Source of the DNA: Pseudomonadota bacterium
Lineage (GTDB): Bacteria > Pseudomonadota > Gammaproteobacteria > Burkholderiales > Burkholderiaceae_C
DNA length: 64,000 nucleotides
Assembly: GCA_023387335.1 (NCBI GenBank)
Contig: JAEWIF010000026.1
Coordinates: 310,001 to 374,000, forward strand
Direction of reading: 5' to 3'
This document shows, in pieces, positions 52,103 through 61,464 of the stretch; the first letter of the stretch is position 1; every line of letters starts with the position of its first letter. The notes under the pieces are model-generated. The model did no database searches. It saw only the letters and a list, made by a program, of their open reading frames with translations, and was not told the DNA's origin. A program made the position numbers and the translations under genes.

Positions 52103-52486
52103 TCAGACCCGCGCGTCCTCCATCCGCTCCTTCGCGGGGAGTTCATCGACCACCAGCTCGATTCCCGGCGCCTGCGACAGGTCGAACCCGGGCTGCTCCC
52201 GCGCATCCGCGACCGCCGTGAACTGGCCGTCCAGATAGAGAAAGCCCATCCGCTGCGCGGCGTCGGCCATCGCCGCTTCGGGCGAGGGCGCGCCGCCCGC
52301 GAGCTTGTTGCCGTCCAGCTGGTAGTGCCAGCTGCCATCGGGCTGGCGGGCGAGCCTGCCCAGGTCGACGACCTTGCCGTCCTCGTTGCGCGCGTACAAG
52401 CGGTCCTGGGCGGCGTGGAAGGTAAACCGCGCGCGGGGCGCGGCCGGCTGGTTGCGGTCCTGTTGTGCCATGGTGGAAACGTCCAT
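52103..52486 (-). CDS. hypothetical soluble protein
   Basis: 127 residues, soluble and mixed alpha/beta. Two apparently related strands are visible (RLYARNEDGKVVDLGRL and GFLYLDGQFTAVADAREQPG). An ATG at 52471 (MAQQDRNQP) is an alternative start. No family is recognised. It is read toward the chemotaxis terminator and lies between it and the MarR gene. Confidence 0.65.
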   Translation of the reverse strand: MDVSTMAQQDRNQPAAPRARFTFHAAQDRLYARNEDGKVVDLGRLARQPDGSWHYQLDGNKLAGGAPSPEAAMADAAQRMGFLYLDGQFTAVADAREQPGFDLSQAPGIELVVDELPAKERMEDARV

Positions 52487-52554
52487 CGTTTTCGATGGCC
52501 CATCTCACCGCAAAGAGGCGTGCAACGTCTGTAGGACTCGCCCGCCGGAGCGCT

Positions 52555-53034
52555 TCAGGGACGCTGGTACACCTTGCGCAGCAGCCGCAGCAGCGTCTTC
52601 TGCTCGCCGGGCGTCAGGCGGTCGGCTACTTCCTGCTCCAGCTCGGCGGCGGTGCGCTCGGCCTGGCGCATCAGCTTCTGCGCCGCCGCCGTGGGATGCA
52701 GGCCGGTGGCGCGGCCGTCGCGAGGATGCGGCTTGCGCTCGATCAGTTCACGCTTTTCCAGCGCGCCCACCAGGCTCACCAGGTTGGGCGGCAGGATGCC
52801 CAGCGTGGTGCACAGCTGGCGCGAGGTGATGCCGGGGTTGTGCACGATCAGCGAGAGCACCGAGAAGTCCACCGGCCGCAGTTGGTAGGCCGCCATCCGC
52901 ACAAGGAACAGCTCGATCACGGCCAGCGCCGCGCGGCGCGCGTTGTAGCCGAGCAGCGTCTCCAGGAAGCCGGTGTCGACCTGCTCGACGAATGGCGGCT
53001 CGTCGGCGCGTGCGGTGGCTTCGTGGCGCGGCAT
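52555..53034 (-). CDS. MarR family transcriptional regulator
   Basis: 159 residues. The winged helix is at about 60-125 (FSVLSLIVHNPGITSRQLCT, ILPPNLVSLVGALEKRELIE, wing HPRDGRATGLHPT). A C-terminal dimer helix follows (AERTAAELEQEVADRL, ending KVYQRP). It is the last gene of the leftward aromatic-acid run. MarR regulators of hydroxycinnamate loci bind CoA-thioester intermediates; the inverted repeat at 61443-61464 is the candidate operator. Confidence 0.92.
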   Translation of the reverse strand: MPRHEATARADEPPFVEQVDTGFLETLLGYNARRAALAVIELFLVRMAAYQLRPVDFSVLSLIVHNPGITSRQLCTTLGILPPNLVSLVGALEKRELIERKPHPRDGRATGLHPTAAAQKLMRQAERTAAELEQEVADRLTPGEQKTLLRLLRKVYQRP

Positions 53035-53041
53035 GGCGGGA

Positions 53042-54031
53042 TCAGGACTCGGCGGTGAAGCCGATCTTCTTGACCAGCGGCCCCCAGCGGGTGTGCTCGT
53101 CGCGCTGGCTCTTCTCCATCTCGGCGGGCGTGGAGCCGCGCGCCACCAGGCCCATGAGCGCCAGCGAATCGACCACGGTTTTCTCCTTGAGCGCCTGGCC
53201 GATCGCCGCGTTGGCGGCCTGCACCACGTTGGCGGGCGTGCGGGCCGGCGCGTAGAAGCCGAACCACTCCTCGGTGGTGAGCTCGGGGAAGCCCTGCTCG
53301 GCGTACGTCGGCACTTCGGGCGTGAACGGGGTGCGCTGCGCGCCCGACGTCGCCAGGATGCGCACCTTGCCCGCGCGGTGGTTGGCCAGCGCGTCGCCGG
53401 TCGGCGTGGAGCAGGAGGCGAGCGTGCCGCCGATCATGTCGGCCACCGCCGGTGCGGAGCCGCGGTACGGCACGTGCTTCAGGTCCACGTTGTTGTTCAG
53501 GCCCAGCAGCGCGCCCAGGAAGTGCGGTGTCGAACCGGCGGCGGGCGAGCCGTAGTTGGCCTTGTCCGGATTGGCCTTGGCCCAGGCCAGGTACTCCTTC
53601 ACCGTCTTCACGCCGGCCGGGACCATGGGACCGACGCTGAGCGCGTGGGTCATGATGGCGCCGATGGACACGGGCACGAAATCCTTCACCGGGTCGTAGC
53701 TGAGCGTGCGGTAGATGTGCGGGTAGATCGACATCATCGAGTACGGCGTCAGCAGCAGGGTGGTGCCGTCGGGCGCCGCGGCCTTGACCACGTCGCAGGC
53801 GATGCGGCCGCCGGCGCCGGGCTTGTTGTCCACCACCACGTTCCTGGCGTACGGGGTGCCGATCATGCGTTCGCCGATGCGGCGGGCCGTCGCGTCGGCG
53901 GTGCCGCCGGCCGGGAAGCCGTTGATGATCTTCACCAGCTCGAGCGACTGCGCGCGCAGCGCCATCGGGAAGGCGGCCAGGGCGCCGAAGGCGGCGCCGG
54001 CCTGCAGGATCTGTCGGCGATCGGTTCTCAT
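53042..54031 (-). CDS. Bug family (TctC-like) tripartite tricarboxylate receptor
   Basis: 329 residues with a leader at about 1-28 (RRQILQAGAAFGALAAFPMA). The Bug signature follows: KIINGFPAGGTADATARRIG, VDNKPGAGGRIACDVVKAA, and ANYGSPAAGSTPHFLGALL in the ligand pocket. Binding of a small carboxylate in the periplasm is predicted. No TctAB membrane genes are present; it is instead linked to an ABC transporter set and overlaps livF by four bases. Confidence 0.93.
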   Translation of the reverse strand: MRTDRRQILQAGAAFGALAAFPMALRAQSLELVKIINGFPAGGTADATARRIGERMIGTPYARNVVVDNKPGAGGRIACDVVKAAAPDGTTLLLTPYSMMSIYPHIYRTLSYDPVKDFVPVSIGAIMTHALSVGPMVPAGVKTVKEYLAWAKANPDKANYGSPAAGSTPHFLGALLGLNNNVDLKHVPYRGSAPAVADMIGGTLASCSTPTGDALANHRAGKVRILATSGAQRTPFTPEVPTYAEQGFPELTTEEWFGFYAPARTPANVVQAANAAIGQALKEKTVVDSLALMGLVARGSTPAEMEKSQRDEHTRWGPLVKKIGFTAES

Positions 54032-54807
54032 GCGGATGTCTCCTGTCGTGGGTGTGAAGGCGTGGAAGCGGGGCGGGCGCCGTTGCGTCCGGCGCCCAGG
54101 TAGGTCTCGATCACGCGCGGGTCGCCGGCCAGGTCGCGCGCGGCGCCCGAGAGGCGGATCTCGCCGGTCTCCAGCACGTAGCCGTGGTCGGCCACCTCCA
54201 GCGCGGCGCGGGCGTTCTGTTCGACCAGCAGGATGGACACGCCCTGCTCGCGCAGGCGGGTGATGATCTGGAAGATCTCGCGCACCACCAGCGGGGCCAG
54301 GCCGAGGCTGGGCTCGTCCAGCATCAGCAGCTTGGGCTGGGCCATCAGCGCGCGGCCGACGGCCAGCATCTGGCGTTCGCCGCCCGACAGCGTGCCGGCC
54401 AGCTGCGCGCGGCGTTCCTTCAGGCGCGGGAACAACTCGTACACGCGCTCCAGCCCGTCGCGCCAGCGCGGCAGGCGCAGCTTCATCGCGCGGTAGCCGC
54501 CCAGCACCAGGTTGTCTTCCACCGGCATGGTTCCGAACAGCTCGCGCTTTTCGGGCACCAGGGCCAGGCCCAGCATCACGCGTTCTTCCAGCGTGGCATC
54601 GGCGATGTCCTGGCCGTCGAACAGCACGCGGCCGCGCGCGGGCAGCACGCCCATCAGCGCATTGAGCGTGGTGGACTTGCCGGCGCCGTTGGGGCCGATG
54701 ACGGTGACCACCTGGCCGGCGCCCAGCTGGAAATGCAGGCCGGCCAGCACCTCGGCGCGGCCGTAGCCGGCGTGCAGGTCGTGGACTTCGAGGAGGGGGC
54801 CGGCCAT
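54028..54807 (-). CDS. livF: branched-chain-type ABC transporter ATPase (LivF)
   Basis: 259 residues. Walker A is VIGPNGAGKST, Q-loop region LVPEKRELFGTMPVEDNL, signature GTLSGGERQMLAVGRALM, Walker B LLMLDEPSLGLAPLVV. It has the normal LivF length plus a Pro-rich tail of about 20 residues. The start overlaps the LivMG stop by one base (TGATG). It energises uptake together with the fused LivM-LivG and LivH. Confidence 0.94.
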   Translation of the reverse strand: MAGPLLEVHDLHAGYGRAEVLAGLHFQLGAGQVVTVIGPNGAGKSTTLNALMGVLPARGRVLFDGQDIADATLEERVMLGLALVPEKRELFGTMPVEDNLVLGGYRAMKLRLPRWRDGLERVYELFPRLKERRAQLAGTLSGGERQMLAVGRALMAQPKLLMLDEPSLGLAPLVVREIFQIITRLREQGVSILLVEQNARAALEVADHGYVLETGEIRLSGAARDLAGDPRVIETYLGAGRNGARPASTPSHPRQETSA

Positions 54808-56576
54808 CAGTGCTCCGTTCCCAGGTAGGCGGCGCGCACCGCGGGGCTGGCCTGCACTTCGACGGGCGTGCCCTCCATCAGCCGCGTGCCGAACTCCATC
54901 ACCACGATGCGGTCGGTCAGGCCCATGACGAATTCCATGTCGTGCTCCACCAGGAGCAGGCTCATGCCTTCCTGTTTCAACTGGCGCAGCACTTCGCCCA
55001 GCGCCTGCTTCTCCTTGTGGCGCAGGCCGGCGGCGGGCTCGTCCAGCAGCAGCAGCGAGGGATCGCTGCACAGCGCGCGGGCGATCTCCAGCAGGCGCTG
55101 CGGTCCCAGCGCCAGGTTGCCGGCGAGTTCGTGCATGCGGTCGGCCATGCCGATGCGCGCCAGCTGGCGCTCGGCCTCGGCGAACAGGCGGCGCTCCTCG
55201 GCGCGGTCCAGGCGCAGCATGGCGCGCAGCGTGCCGGTGCTGCCGCGCAGGTAGCCGCCGAGCGCGACGTTCTCCAGCACGGTCATCTCGGGGATGATCT
55301 TCACGTGCTGGAAGGTGCGTGAGATGCCCAGCCGCGCGATGCGGCGCGAGGGCAGGCCGGTGATGTCCTCGCCGCGGAACCGCACCCGGCCCGCGGTGGT
55401 GGACAGCACGCCGGTGATCAGGTTGAAGGTGGTCGACTTGCCGGCGCCGTTGGGGCCGATCAGGCCCAGGATCTCGCCGGCGCGCACCTCGAAGCTGACG
55501 TCGTTGACCGCGACCAGGCCGCCGAACTGCTTGCGCGCAGAGTCCACCTGCAGCAGCGGCTCGCCGGGCACCGGCTTGTCGCGCGCGGGCAGCGGCGCGG
55601 CGCCGTCCCAGTCGCGCACGCGGTCGGCGCGCGGCAGGCGGCGCGAGACGAAGGTCCAGAGCCCGTCGGGCGCGTACTTGAGCACCACCACCAGCACGAT
55701 GCCGAACACGATGGTCTCGAAGTTGCCGCTGGTGCCGATCAGGCGCGGCAGCAGCACCTGCAGCTGGTCCTCCACGATCTTGACCACGCCGGCGCCGAGG
55801 AAGGCGCCCCACACGTGGCCCACGCCGCCCAGCACCGCCATGAACAGGTACTCGATGCCCTTGCCGATCGAGAACGGCGACGGGTTCACCGTGCGCTGGA
55901 AGAAGGCGAACAGCCAGCCCGAGACGGCGGCCAGCACGGCGGCGATGACGAACACAGTGAGCTTGGCACGGAAGGTGGAGATGCCCATGGCCTCGGCCAT
56001 GGTGGCGCCGCCCTTGAGCGAGCGGATGGCGCGGCCGGGGCGCGAGTCGAGCAGGTGGGTGGACAGCAGCGCGGCGACCAGCGCCATCGCCCAGATCAGC
56101 ACGTGCAGGCCGCGGCCGGTGCCCAGGTCGTACCCGGCGATCTTCAGCGTCGGGATGCCCAGGATGCCGTCGTACTTGCCCAGCCATTCCATGTTGGCCA
56201 TGGTGTAGTTGAGCGCCAGGCCCCACGCGATGGTGGCCAGCGGCAGGTAGTGGCCCGACATCCGCAGCGTGATCGCGCCCAGCAACACGGCCGCGGCAAC
56301 CGCCAATGCGATGCCGACCAGCAGCGCCAGCCAGGGCGAGCCGGACATCTTCACGGCCAGGAAGGCCGCCGAGTACGCGCCGACGCCGACGAAGGCGGCC
56401 TGGCCGAACGAGGTGAGTCCGGCCACGCCGGTCAGCAGCACCAGGCCGATGGCCACCAGCGAGTACATGCCGATGTAGTTGCTCTGCGTGATCCAGAAAT
56501 CCGGCACGGGCAGCGCCGGCAGCAGCAGCATCAAGGCGGCGAAGGAGGGGAAGGCGAAGCGGCGGAGTTGCGCCAT
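54807..56576 (-). CDS. fused ABC permease-ATPase (LivM-LivG)
   Basis: 589 residues in one chain. Residues 1-320 are a LivM-type permease with about eight to ten spans (YSLVAIGLVLLTGVAGLTSF, GVGHVWGAFLGAGVVKIVED). Residues 345-589 are a LivG-type ATPase with LIGPNGAGKST, SRTFQHVKIIPEMTVLENVA, LALGPQRLLEIARALCSDP in place of a standard LSGGQ, and LLLLDEPAAGLRHKE. Both halves are complete, so this is a fusion rather than an assembly error. It lies one base downstream of livH. Confidence 0.93.
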   Translation of the reverse strand: MAQLRRFAFPSFAALMLLLPALPVPDFWITQSNYIGMYSLVAIGLVLLTGVAGLTSFGQAAFVGVGAYSAAFLAVKMSGSPWLALLVGIALAVAAAVLLGAITLRMSGHYLPLATIAWGLALNYTMANMEWLGKYDGILGIPTLKIAGYDLGTGRGLHVLIWAMALVAALLSTHLLDSRPGRAIRSLKGGATMAEAMGISTFRAKLTVFVIAAVLAAVSGWLFAFFQRTVNPSPFSIGKGIEYLFMAVLGGVGHVWGAFLGAGVVKIVEDQLQVLLPRLIGTSGNFETIVFGIVLVVVLKYAPDGLWTFVSRRLPRADRVRDWDGAAPLPARDKPVPGEPLLQVDSARKQFGGLVAVNDVSFEVRAGEILGLIGPNGAGKSTTFNLITGVLSTTAGRVRFRGEDITGLPSRRIARLGISRTFQHVKIIPEMTVLENVALGGYLRGSTGTLRAMLRLDRAEERRLFAEAERQLARIGMADRMHELAGNLALGPQRLLEIARALCSDPSLLLLDEPAAGLRHKEKQALGEVLRQLKQEGMSLLLVEHDMEFVMGLTDRIVVMEFGTRLMEGTPVEVQASPAVRAAYLGTEH

Positions 56577-56577
56577 C

Positions 56578-57615
56578 TCAGTGCTCCTCGCCGTGCGGGT
56601 CGCGCAGCGACCGCCACAGCAGCACCGGCAGGATGGAGGCGAACACGATCACCTCCTTGAACGCGCTGGCCCAGAACGAGCTGAAGCTCTCCAGCAGGCC
56701 CACGGCCAGCGCGCCGACCAGCGCCAGCGGATAGCTGGAGAGCCCCGCGAACACCGCGGCGACGAAGCCCTTGAGGCCGATGATGAAGCCGCTGTCGTAG
56801 AAGATCGTCGTGTTCGGCCCGATCAGGAGGCCCGAGAGCGCGCCGATGAAGGCGGCCATGGTGAACGCCAGCCGGCCGGCGCCGTTGGACGAGATGCCCA
56901 TCAGGCGCGCGCCGACCCGGTTGACGGCGGTGGCGCGCAGCGCCTTGCCGGACAGCGTCTTCTCGAAATAGAGCCAGAGCAGCACGATCAGCGCCAGCGA
57001 GGCCGCGAAGATGATCACCGTCTGGCCGCTGAGCGTCAGCGGTCCGGCGGTGAAGCGCTCGCTCCAGAAACTGGGATTGCGGAAGCCCTCCGCGCCGAAG
57101 AAATACAGGCCCAGGCCGACCAGCGCGAAGTGCACGCCGACCGAGACGATCAGCAGCACCAGCACGCTGGCGTCGGCCAGCTTCTCGTAGGCCAGGCGGT
57201 AGATCAGGGTGCCGAAGGGCGCGACGAGGGCGAGCGTGAGCAGGGCCTGGACCGCGAGCGGGAAGTTGCGGGGCGCGGCCCAGATCGTGATCAGCGACAC
57301 GACGACCGGGACGGCGAGCGTGCGCAGCACCTGCTTGGCGACGCGCACCGGCGCCTGGCGATGCCGAACGCCGTGGTACACGTCCGAGATCGCGGCCGCG
57401 ACGGCCAGGGCGAGCAGGAACCAGACGGTGCCCGGCACCTTGCCCGTCTGTAGCAGCGCGAGCGTGAGCGCCCCGAAGGCGACGAACTCGCCTTGGGGGA
57501 TGAAGATGACGCGGGTGACCGCGAAGACCAGCACCGTCGCCAGCGCCAGGAGCGCGTAGACGGCCCCGTTGGTGAGGCCGTCCAGCGCGAGGATGCCGGC
57601 GATCGAGAAGTCCAA
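56578..57615 (-). CDS. livH: branched-chain-type ABC permease (LivH)
   Basis: 345 residues with about eight spans. [20 protein letters not shown] opens the protein, [20 protein letters not shown] follows, and [20 protein letters not shown] and [20 protein letters not shown] are the cytoplasmic loop and core motifs of the HisM/LivH class. A charged loop (residues about 75-95) is longer than in classical LivH. It is placed directly behind the solute-binding protein gene with no intergenic base. Confidence 0.93.
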   Translation of the reverse strand: MDFSIAGILALDGLTNGAVYALLALATVLVFAVTRVIFIPQGEFVAFGALTLALLQTGKVPGTVWFLLALAVAAAISDVYHGVRHRQAPVRVAKQVLRTLAVPVVVSLITIWAAPRNFPLAVQALLTLALVAPFGTLIYRLAYEKLADASVLVLLIVSVGVHFALVGLGLYFFGAEGFRNPSFWSERFTAGPLTLSGQTVIIFAASLALIVLLWLYFEKTLSGKALRATAVNRVGARLMGISSNGAGRLAFTMAAFIGALSGLLIGPNTTIFYDSGFIIGLKGFVAAVFAGLSSYPLALVGALAVGLLESFSSFWASAFKEVIVFASILPVLLWRSLRDPHGEEH

Positions 57616-58737
57616 TTACTTCTCGACGACGAACTTGCCGTCCGCGACCTTCAGCATCACGCCCGTTTCGTTCGTGTAGCCCCAGTGGTCTTCCTTGGTC
57701 CAGTTCATCACGCCGTGCGCGAACACGGTGCGGCCCATGGTCTCGAAGGCGTCGCGCAGGCCGGCGCGGAACTCGGGCGTGCCGGGCTTGCCCTTCTTCA
57801 GCGCGATGGGCACGGCCTTGTTCAGGGCGATGGCGGCGTCGTAGCTGTGGCCGGCGAACTGGTTGGGCGGGCCGAACTGCTTCTCGTAGTTGGTGAAGAA
57901 GTCGATCGCCGCCTTCTTGGACGGGTGGCTGTCGGGCAGCTGCTGGCCGACGACCGCCGGGCCGGAGACCACGTACGTGCCTTCCACGTTCTTGCCGCCG
58001 ATGCGCATCAGGTCGGCGGTGGCGGCGGCGTGCGTCTGGTAGACCTTGCCCTTGTAGTTGCGCTCGGCCAGGGCCAGCTGCGGCATCGCGGCGCCGGAGC
58101 CGGACGCCACCACCAGGATGGCGTCGGGATTGGCCGAGACCAGCTTCAGCGCCTGCGGCGTGACGCTGGTGTCGGTGCGCTGGAAGCGCTCGGCGGCGAC
58201 GATCTTCATGCCGTTCTTCTCGGCCAGCGGCGTGATGGCCTTCAGCCAGAGCTCGCCGTAGGCGTCGGTGTAGCCGAGGAAGCCGATCGTCTTCACGTTC
58301 TGCTTCTTCATGTGCTCCACCATGGCGTGGGCCATGACGTCGTTCCCCTGCGGGAGGCGGAACAGCCAGGGGCTGTCGCCGCCGACGGGCGAGGCGGCCA
58401 GCTGCACTGTCTTGGCCTCGGCGGCCACCGGCGTCATCGCGCCGGCCACCGGCGTGAGACAGGAGCCGATGATCAGGTCGACCTTGTCCTCGGTGACGAA
58501 ACGGCGGGCGTTGCTGACGCCTTTGCCCGGATCGGAGGCGTCGTCCAGGATGATCAGGTTGACCTTCTCGCCCGCGATCTCCTTGGGGAACAGCTTGAAC
58601 TGGTTCTGCATCGGGATGCCGAGGCCGGAGCCGGGGCCGGTGAGCGACAGGCTCACGCCGACGTTGATGTCCGCCAGCGCGGCGCCGGCGGCCAGCAGGG
58701 CCACGGCCGCGGTGACGAGGGAGCGCGTGAATTTCAT
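57616..58737 (-). CDS. ABC transporter substrate-binding protein (LivK/aromatic acid type)
   Basis: 373 residues with a signal peptide at about 1-23 (SLVTAAVALLAAGAALA). A type-I periplasmic binding fold follows: INVGVSLSLTGPGSGLGIPM, LIILDDASDPGKGVSNARRF, LIIGSCLTPVAGAMTPVAAE and GFLGYTDAYGELWLKA. The chain resembles receptors next to aromatic-acid genes. AGGAGACAAA precedes the ATG at 58737. With LivH, LivMG and LivF it completes a transporter; hydroxycinnamate or benzoate-like ligands are inferred from the adjacent feruloyl-CoA synthase. Confidence 0.93.
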   Translation of the reverse strand: MKFTRSLVTAAVALLAAGAALADINVGVSLSLTGPGSGLGIPMQNQFKLFPKEIAGEKVNLIILDDASDPGKGVSNARRFVTEDKVDLIIGSCLTPVAGAMTPVAAEAKTVQLAASPVGGDSPWLFRLPQGNDVMAHAMVEHMKKQNVKTIGFLGYTDAYGELWLKAITPLAEKNGMKIVAAERFQRTDTSVTPQALKLVSANPDAILVVASGSGAAMPQLALAERNYKGKVYQTHAAATADLMRIGGKNVEGTYVVSGPAVVGQQLPDSHPSKKAAIDFFTNYEKQFGPPNQFAGHSYDAAIALNKAVPIALKKGKPGTPEFRAGLRDAFETMGRTVFAHGVMNWTKEDHWGYTNETGVMLKVADGKFVVEK

Positions 58738-58765
58738 GGTCTTTGTCTCCTGGGTGAAAAAACGG

Positions 58766-60637
58766 TCAGCGATTCGCGCCGGGCTTGATCGTGAAGGGCA
58801 GGGCGTCGTCGTGGAAGGCCTGCACCAGCGCATCGCGGTGCTTGAGCACGGCGCGCTGGTTGATCGAGCCCTTGTCGGTGACCTCGCCCTTGTCGATGGA
58901 CGGGGGCTCGTGCATCAGGTGCAGCCGCGCGACGCGGTTGGCGCTGCCGGTGGCCTGCGCGGCCAGCTCGTTCGCCACTTTCCCGAAATGGGCCTGCACG
59001 GGCGCACTCTCGAGCACGGCCTTGAGCGGTGCGGCATCGGGCAGGCCGGCCAGCTTGCGCACGGCGGGCGTGGGCAGCAGCAGCGCGCCGACCTCCTGGC
59101 GATTGAGGCCGGTGATCACCGCGTCCTGCACGTAGGGCGCGCCGGCGGCGATGATCTTGGCGCGCAGCGGACCGACGCTGACGAAGGTGCCGGTGGCCAG
59201 CTTGAAGTCCTCGGCGATGCGGCCGTCGAAGCGCAGCCCCAGGTGGTGGTCGGACTCGTCGATCCACTGCACGGCGTCGCCGGTGCGGAAGAACCCTTCC
59301 TCGTCGAAGGCCTCGGCCGTGGCTTCGGGCGAGCGCCAGTAGCCGGGCGTGAGGTTGGGGCCCTTGTAGCGGACCTCCACCTTGCCGTCGGTGGGCACCA
59401 GCTTGAGCTCCATGCCCGCGCAGGGCAGGCCCAGCTGGCCCGACTTCACCTGCGGGTTGGTGATGAAGATGGCGAACGGCGAGGACTCGGTCATGCCCAG
59501 GCCGGTGCCCATCACGATCCGCTCGCCGATCTCGGCCTCCTGCACTTCATGCAGCAGGTCCCAGACCGGCTGTGCGAGCGCGGCGCCCGAGTAGAAGAAC
59601 ATGCGTACGCGCGACAGCAGGTTGCGGCGCAGCACCGGGTCGGCCTTCATCGCATGGGCGATCGCCTCGAAGCCGGTGGGCACGTTGAAGTAGAGCGTGG
59701 GCGCGACCTCGCGCAGGTTGCGCAGCGTCTCGGCCATCAGCGCGGGCGTGGGCTTGCCGTCGTCGATGTACAGCGAGCCGCCGTTGTAGATCACCAGGCC
59801 GACGTTGTGGTTGCCGCCGAAGGTGTGGTTCCAGGGCAGCCAGTCCACCAGCACGGGCGGCTCCTCGGCCAGCACCGGCATCGACTGGCGCATCTGCTGC
59901 TGGTTGGCGCACCACATGCCGTGGGTGTTGATCACGGCCTTGGGCAGCTTGGTCGAGCCCGAGGTGAACAGGAACTTGGTAATGGTGTCGGGGCCGGTGG
60001 CCTGCATGGCCGCGTCGACGGCCGGCGTGGGCGGCGTGTCGAGCAGCGACGACCAGCTCGTCACTTCGCGGCCGCGCACCTCGCCTTGGGCCAGCACCAC
60101 TTCGGTGCCGGGCTTGACGGTGGCCGCGATCGCCTTGGCGTAGCGCGCGCCGTCGGCCGCGAACACCAGCCCGGGCGTGAGCGTGTCCAGCACGTGGCGC
60201 AGCTTGTCGTAGTCCTGGCTCACGGTGGAGTAGGCCGGCGACACGGGGCAGTAGGGCACGCCGGCGTACAGGCAGCCGAGGGCGAGCAGCGCGTGCTCCA
60301 GGCCGTTCTCGCTGAGGATGGCGACGGGACGCTCCGCCGACAGGCCACGGTCGAGCAGGGCCTGGCCGACGCTGCGAGCCGCCTGCAGCGCCTGGCCGTA
60401 GGTGATGCGCTGCCAGTCGCCGGTGCCGCCGTCGGCCTGGCGTTCGCGGCGCGCCATGAACAGGCGTTGCGGGTCGCTGGTGGCCCAGTGCACCAGCTTG
60501 TCGGTCATGCGCGTGGCGCACGGGTGCAGGTCCAGTTCGGCGCGCAGGTACTGCACGCCGTCGTCGGTGCGGCGCAGGTGGGCGCGGGTGACGCCGAAGG
60601 CCAGGGGGCGGTAGCGGGGCAGCTCGGCCATGTGCAT
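58766..60637 (-). CDS. fcs: feruloyl-CoA synthase
   Basis: 623 residues of the acyl-adenylate superfamily. FLFTSGSTKLPKAVINTH is the phosphate loop, GTGLGMTESSPFAIF the adenine motif, RFDGRIAEDFKLATGTFVSV the hinge region characteristic of feruloyl-CoA synthases, and GEVTDKGSINQRAVLKHRDA holds the late catalytic Lys region. It activates ferulate, coumarate or caffeate to CoA esters. Starts at 60640 (GTG), 60637 and 60631 (ATG) are all possible. It lies between the crotonase and the transporter genes on the same strand. Confidence 0.93.
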   Translation of the reverse strand: MHMAELPRYRPLAFGVTRAHLRRTDDGVQYLRAELDLHPCATRMTDKLVHWATSDPQRLFMARRERQADGGTGDWQRITYGQALQAARSVGQALLDRGLSAERPVAILSENGLEHALLALGCLYAGVPYCPVSPAYSTVSQDYDKLRHVLDTLTPGLVFAADGARYAKAIAATVKPGTEVVLAQGEVRGREVTSWSSLLDTPPTPAVDAAMQATGPDTITKFLFTSGSTKLPKAVINTHGMWCANQQQMRQSMPVLAEEPPVLVDWLPWNHTFGGNHNVGLVIYNGGSLYIDDGKPTPALMAETLRNLREVAPTLYFNVPTGFEAIAHAMKADPVLRRNLLSRVRMFFYSGAALAQPVWDLLHEVQEAEIGERIVMGTGLGMTESSPFAIFITNPQVKSGQLGLPCAGMELKLVPTDGKVEVRYKGPNLTPGYWRSPEATAEAFDEEGFFRTGDAVQWIDESDHHLGLRFDGRIAEDFKLATGTFVSVGPLRAKIIAAGAPYVQDAVITGLNRQEVGALLLPTPAVRKLAGLPDAAPLKAVLESAPVQAHFGKVANELAAQATGSANRVARLHLMHEPPSIDKGEVTDKGSINQRAVLKHRDALVQAFHDDALPFTIKPGANR

Positions 60638-60647
60638 CACGGCCGCG

Positions 60648-61421
60648 TCAGCCCTTGGAGACCTTGCCGGCGCGGCCTTCCAGGAAGGCGCGCACGCGCT
60701 CCTTGGCTTCCGGCGCGCTCTGGGCGATGGCGGACATCAGCGCCTCGGTCAGGTAGCCCTGGTCGGCCGGCTGCTCGGCGATGCGCGGCAGCGCGTGCAT
60801 CAGCGCGTAGTTGGTCAGCGGCGCGTTCTTGGCGATTCGGCCGGCGAGCTCCAGCGCCTTGTCGAAGGCCTGGCCTTTCGGCACGAGGTACTGCGCGAAG
60901 CCGGCGCGCTCGCCCTCCTGGGCGTCGTACACGCGGCCGGTGAGCATCATGTCGGTCATGCGCGCGACGCCGATCAGGCGCGGGATGCGCACCGAGCCGC
61001 CGCCGCCCACGAAGATGCCGCGCGAGCCCTCGGGCAGCGCGTAGAAGGTGGTGTCGTCGGCCACGCGCACGTGGCAGGAGGCCGCGAGTTCGAGCCCGCC
61101 GCCGACCACCGCGCCGTGCAGCGCGGCGACCACCGGCACGGGGCCGAACTGCACCTGCTCGAGCGCGGCGTGCCACATGCGGGAGTGATGCATGCCGGCG
61201 CCGGCGTCGCGCTCCTGCAGCTCGGACAGGTCGAGCCCGGCGCAGAAGTGGTCGCCCGAGCCGTCGAGCACCGCGGCGCGGATGCCGTCGGGCAGGTTCT
61301 GGAAGGCGTCGCGGATGGCCTGGATCAGGCCGTCGTTGAGGGCGTTGCGCTTGGCGCCGCGGTTGAGGCGGACCACGGCGACGTCGCCGCGGTGTTCGAT
61401 CTGGAGGTCCTGGGGGTTCAT
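60648..61421 (-). CDS. crotonase family enoyl-CoA hydratase/aldolase
   Basis: 257 residues from the ATG at 61421 (MNPQDLQIEHRGDVAVVRLN). Oxyanion-hole segments are DHFCAGLDLSEL and HGAVVGGGLELAASCHV; both catalytic Glu positions are present (GGLELA and YALPEGSRGIFVGGGGS). Directly upstream of fcs, it should hydrate or retro-aldol cleave the hydroxycinnamoyl-CoA. No vanillin dehydrogenase is adjacent, so a beta-oxidative rather than aldol route is possible. Confidence 0.9.
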   Translation of the reverse strand: MNPQDLQIEHRGDVAVVRLNRGAKRNALNDGLIQAIRDAFQNLPDGIRAAVLDGSGDHFCAGLDLSELQERDAGAGMHHSRMWHAALEQVQFGPVPVVAALHGAVVGGGLELAASCHVRVADDTTFYALPEGSRGIFVGGGGSVRIPRLIGVARMTDMMLTGRVYDAQEGERAGFAQYLVPKGQAFDKALELAGRIAKNAPLTNYALMHALPRIAEQPADQGYLTEALMSAIAQSAPEAKERVRAFLEGRAGKVSKG

Positions 61422-61442
61422 GATGGCGTCCGGAGAGCGGGC

Positions 61443-61464
61443 ATTATTGGTTATGCGCAATAAT
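61443..61464. promoter_or_regulatory. inverted-repeat operator, MarR-type
   Basis: ATTATTG and CAATAAT are perfect 7-base arms with an 8-base spacer. The repeat lies between the divergent crotonase and amidohydrolase starts. Size and symmetry fit a MarR dimer, and a MarR gene ends the leftward operon. Confidence 0.7.
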
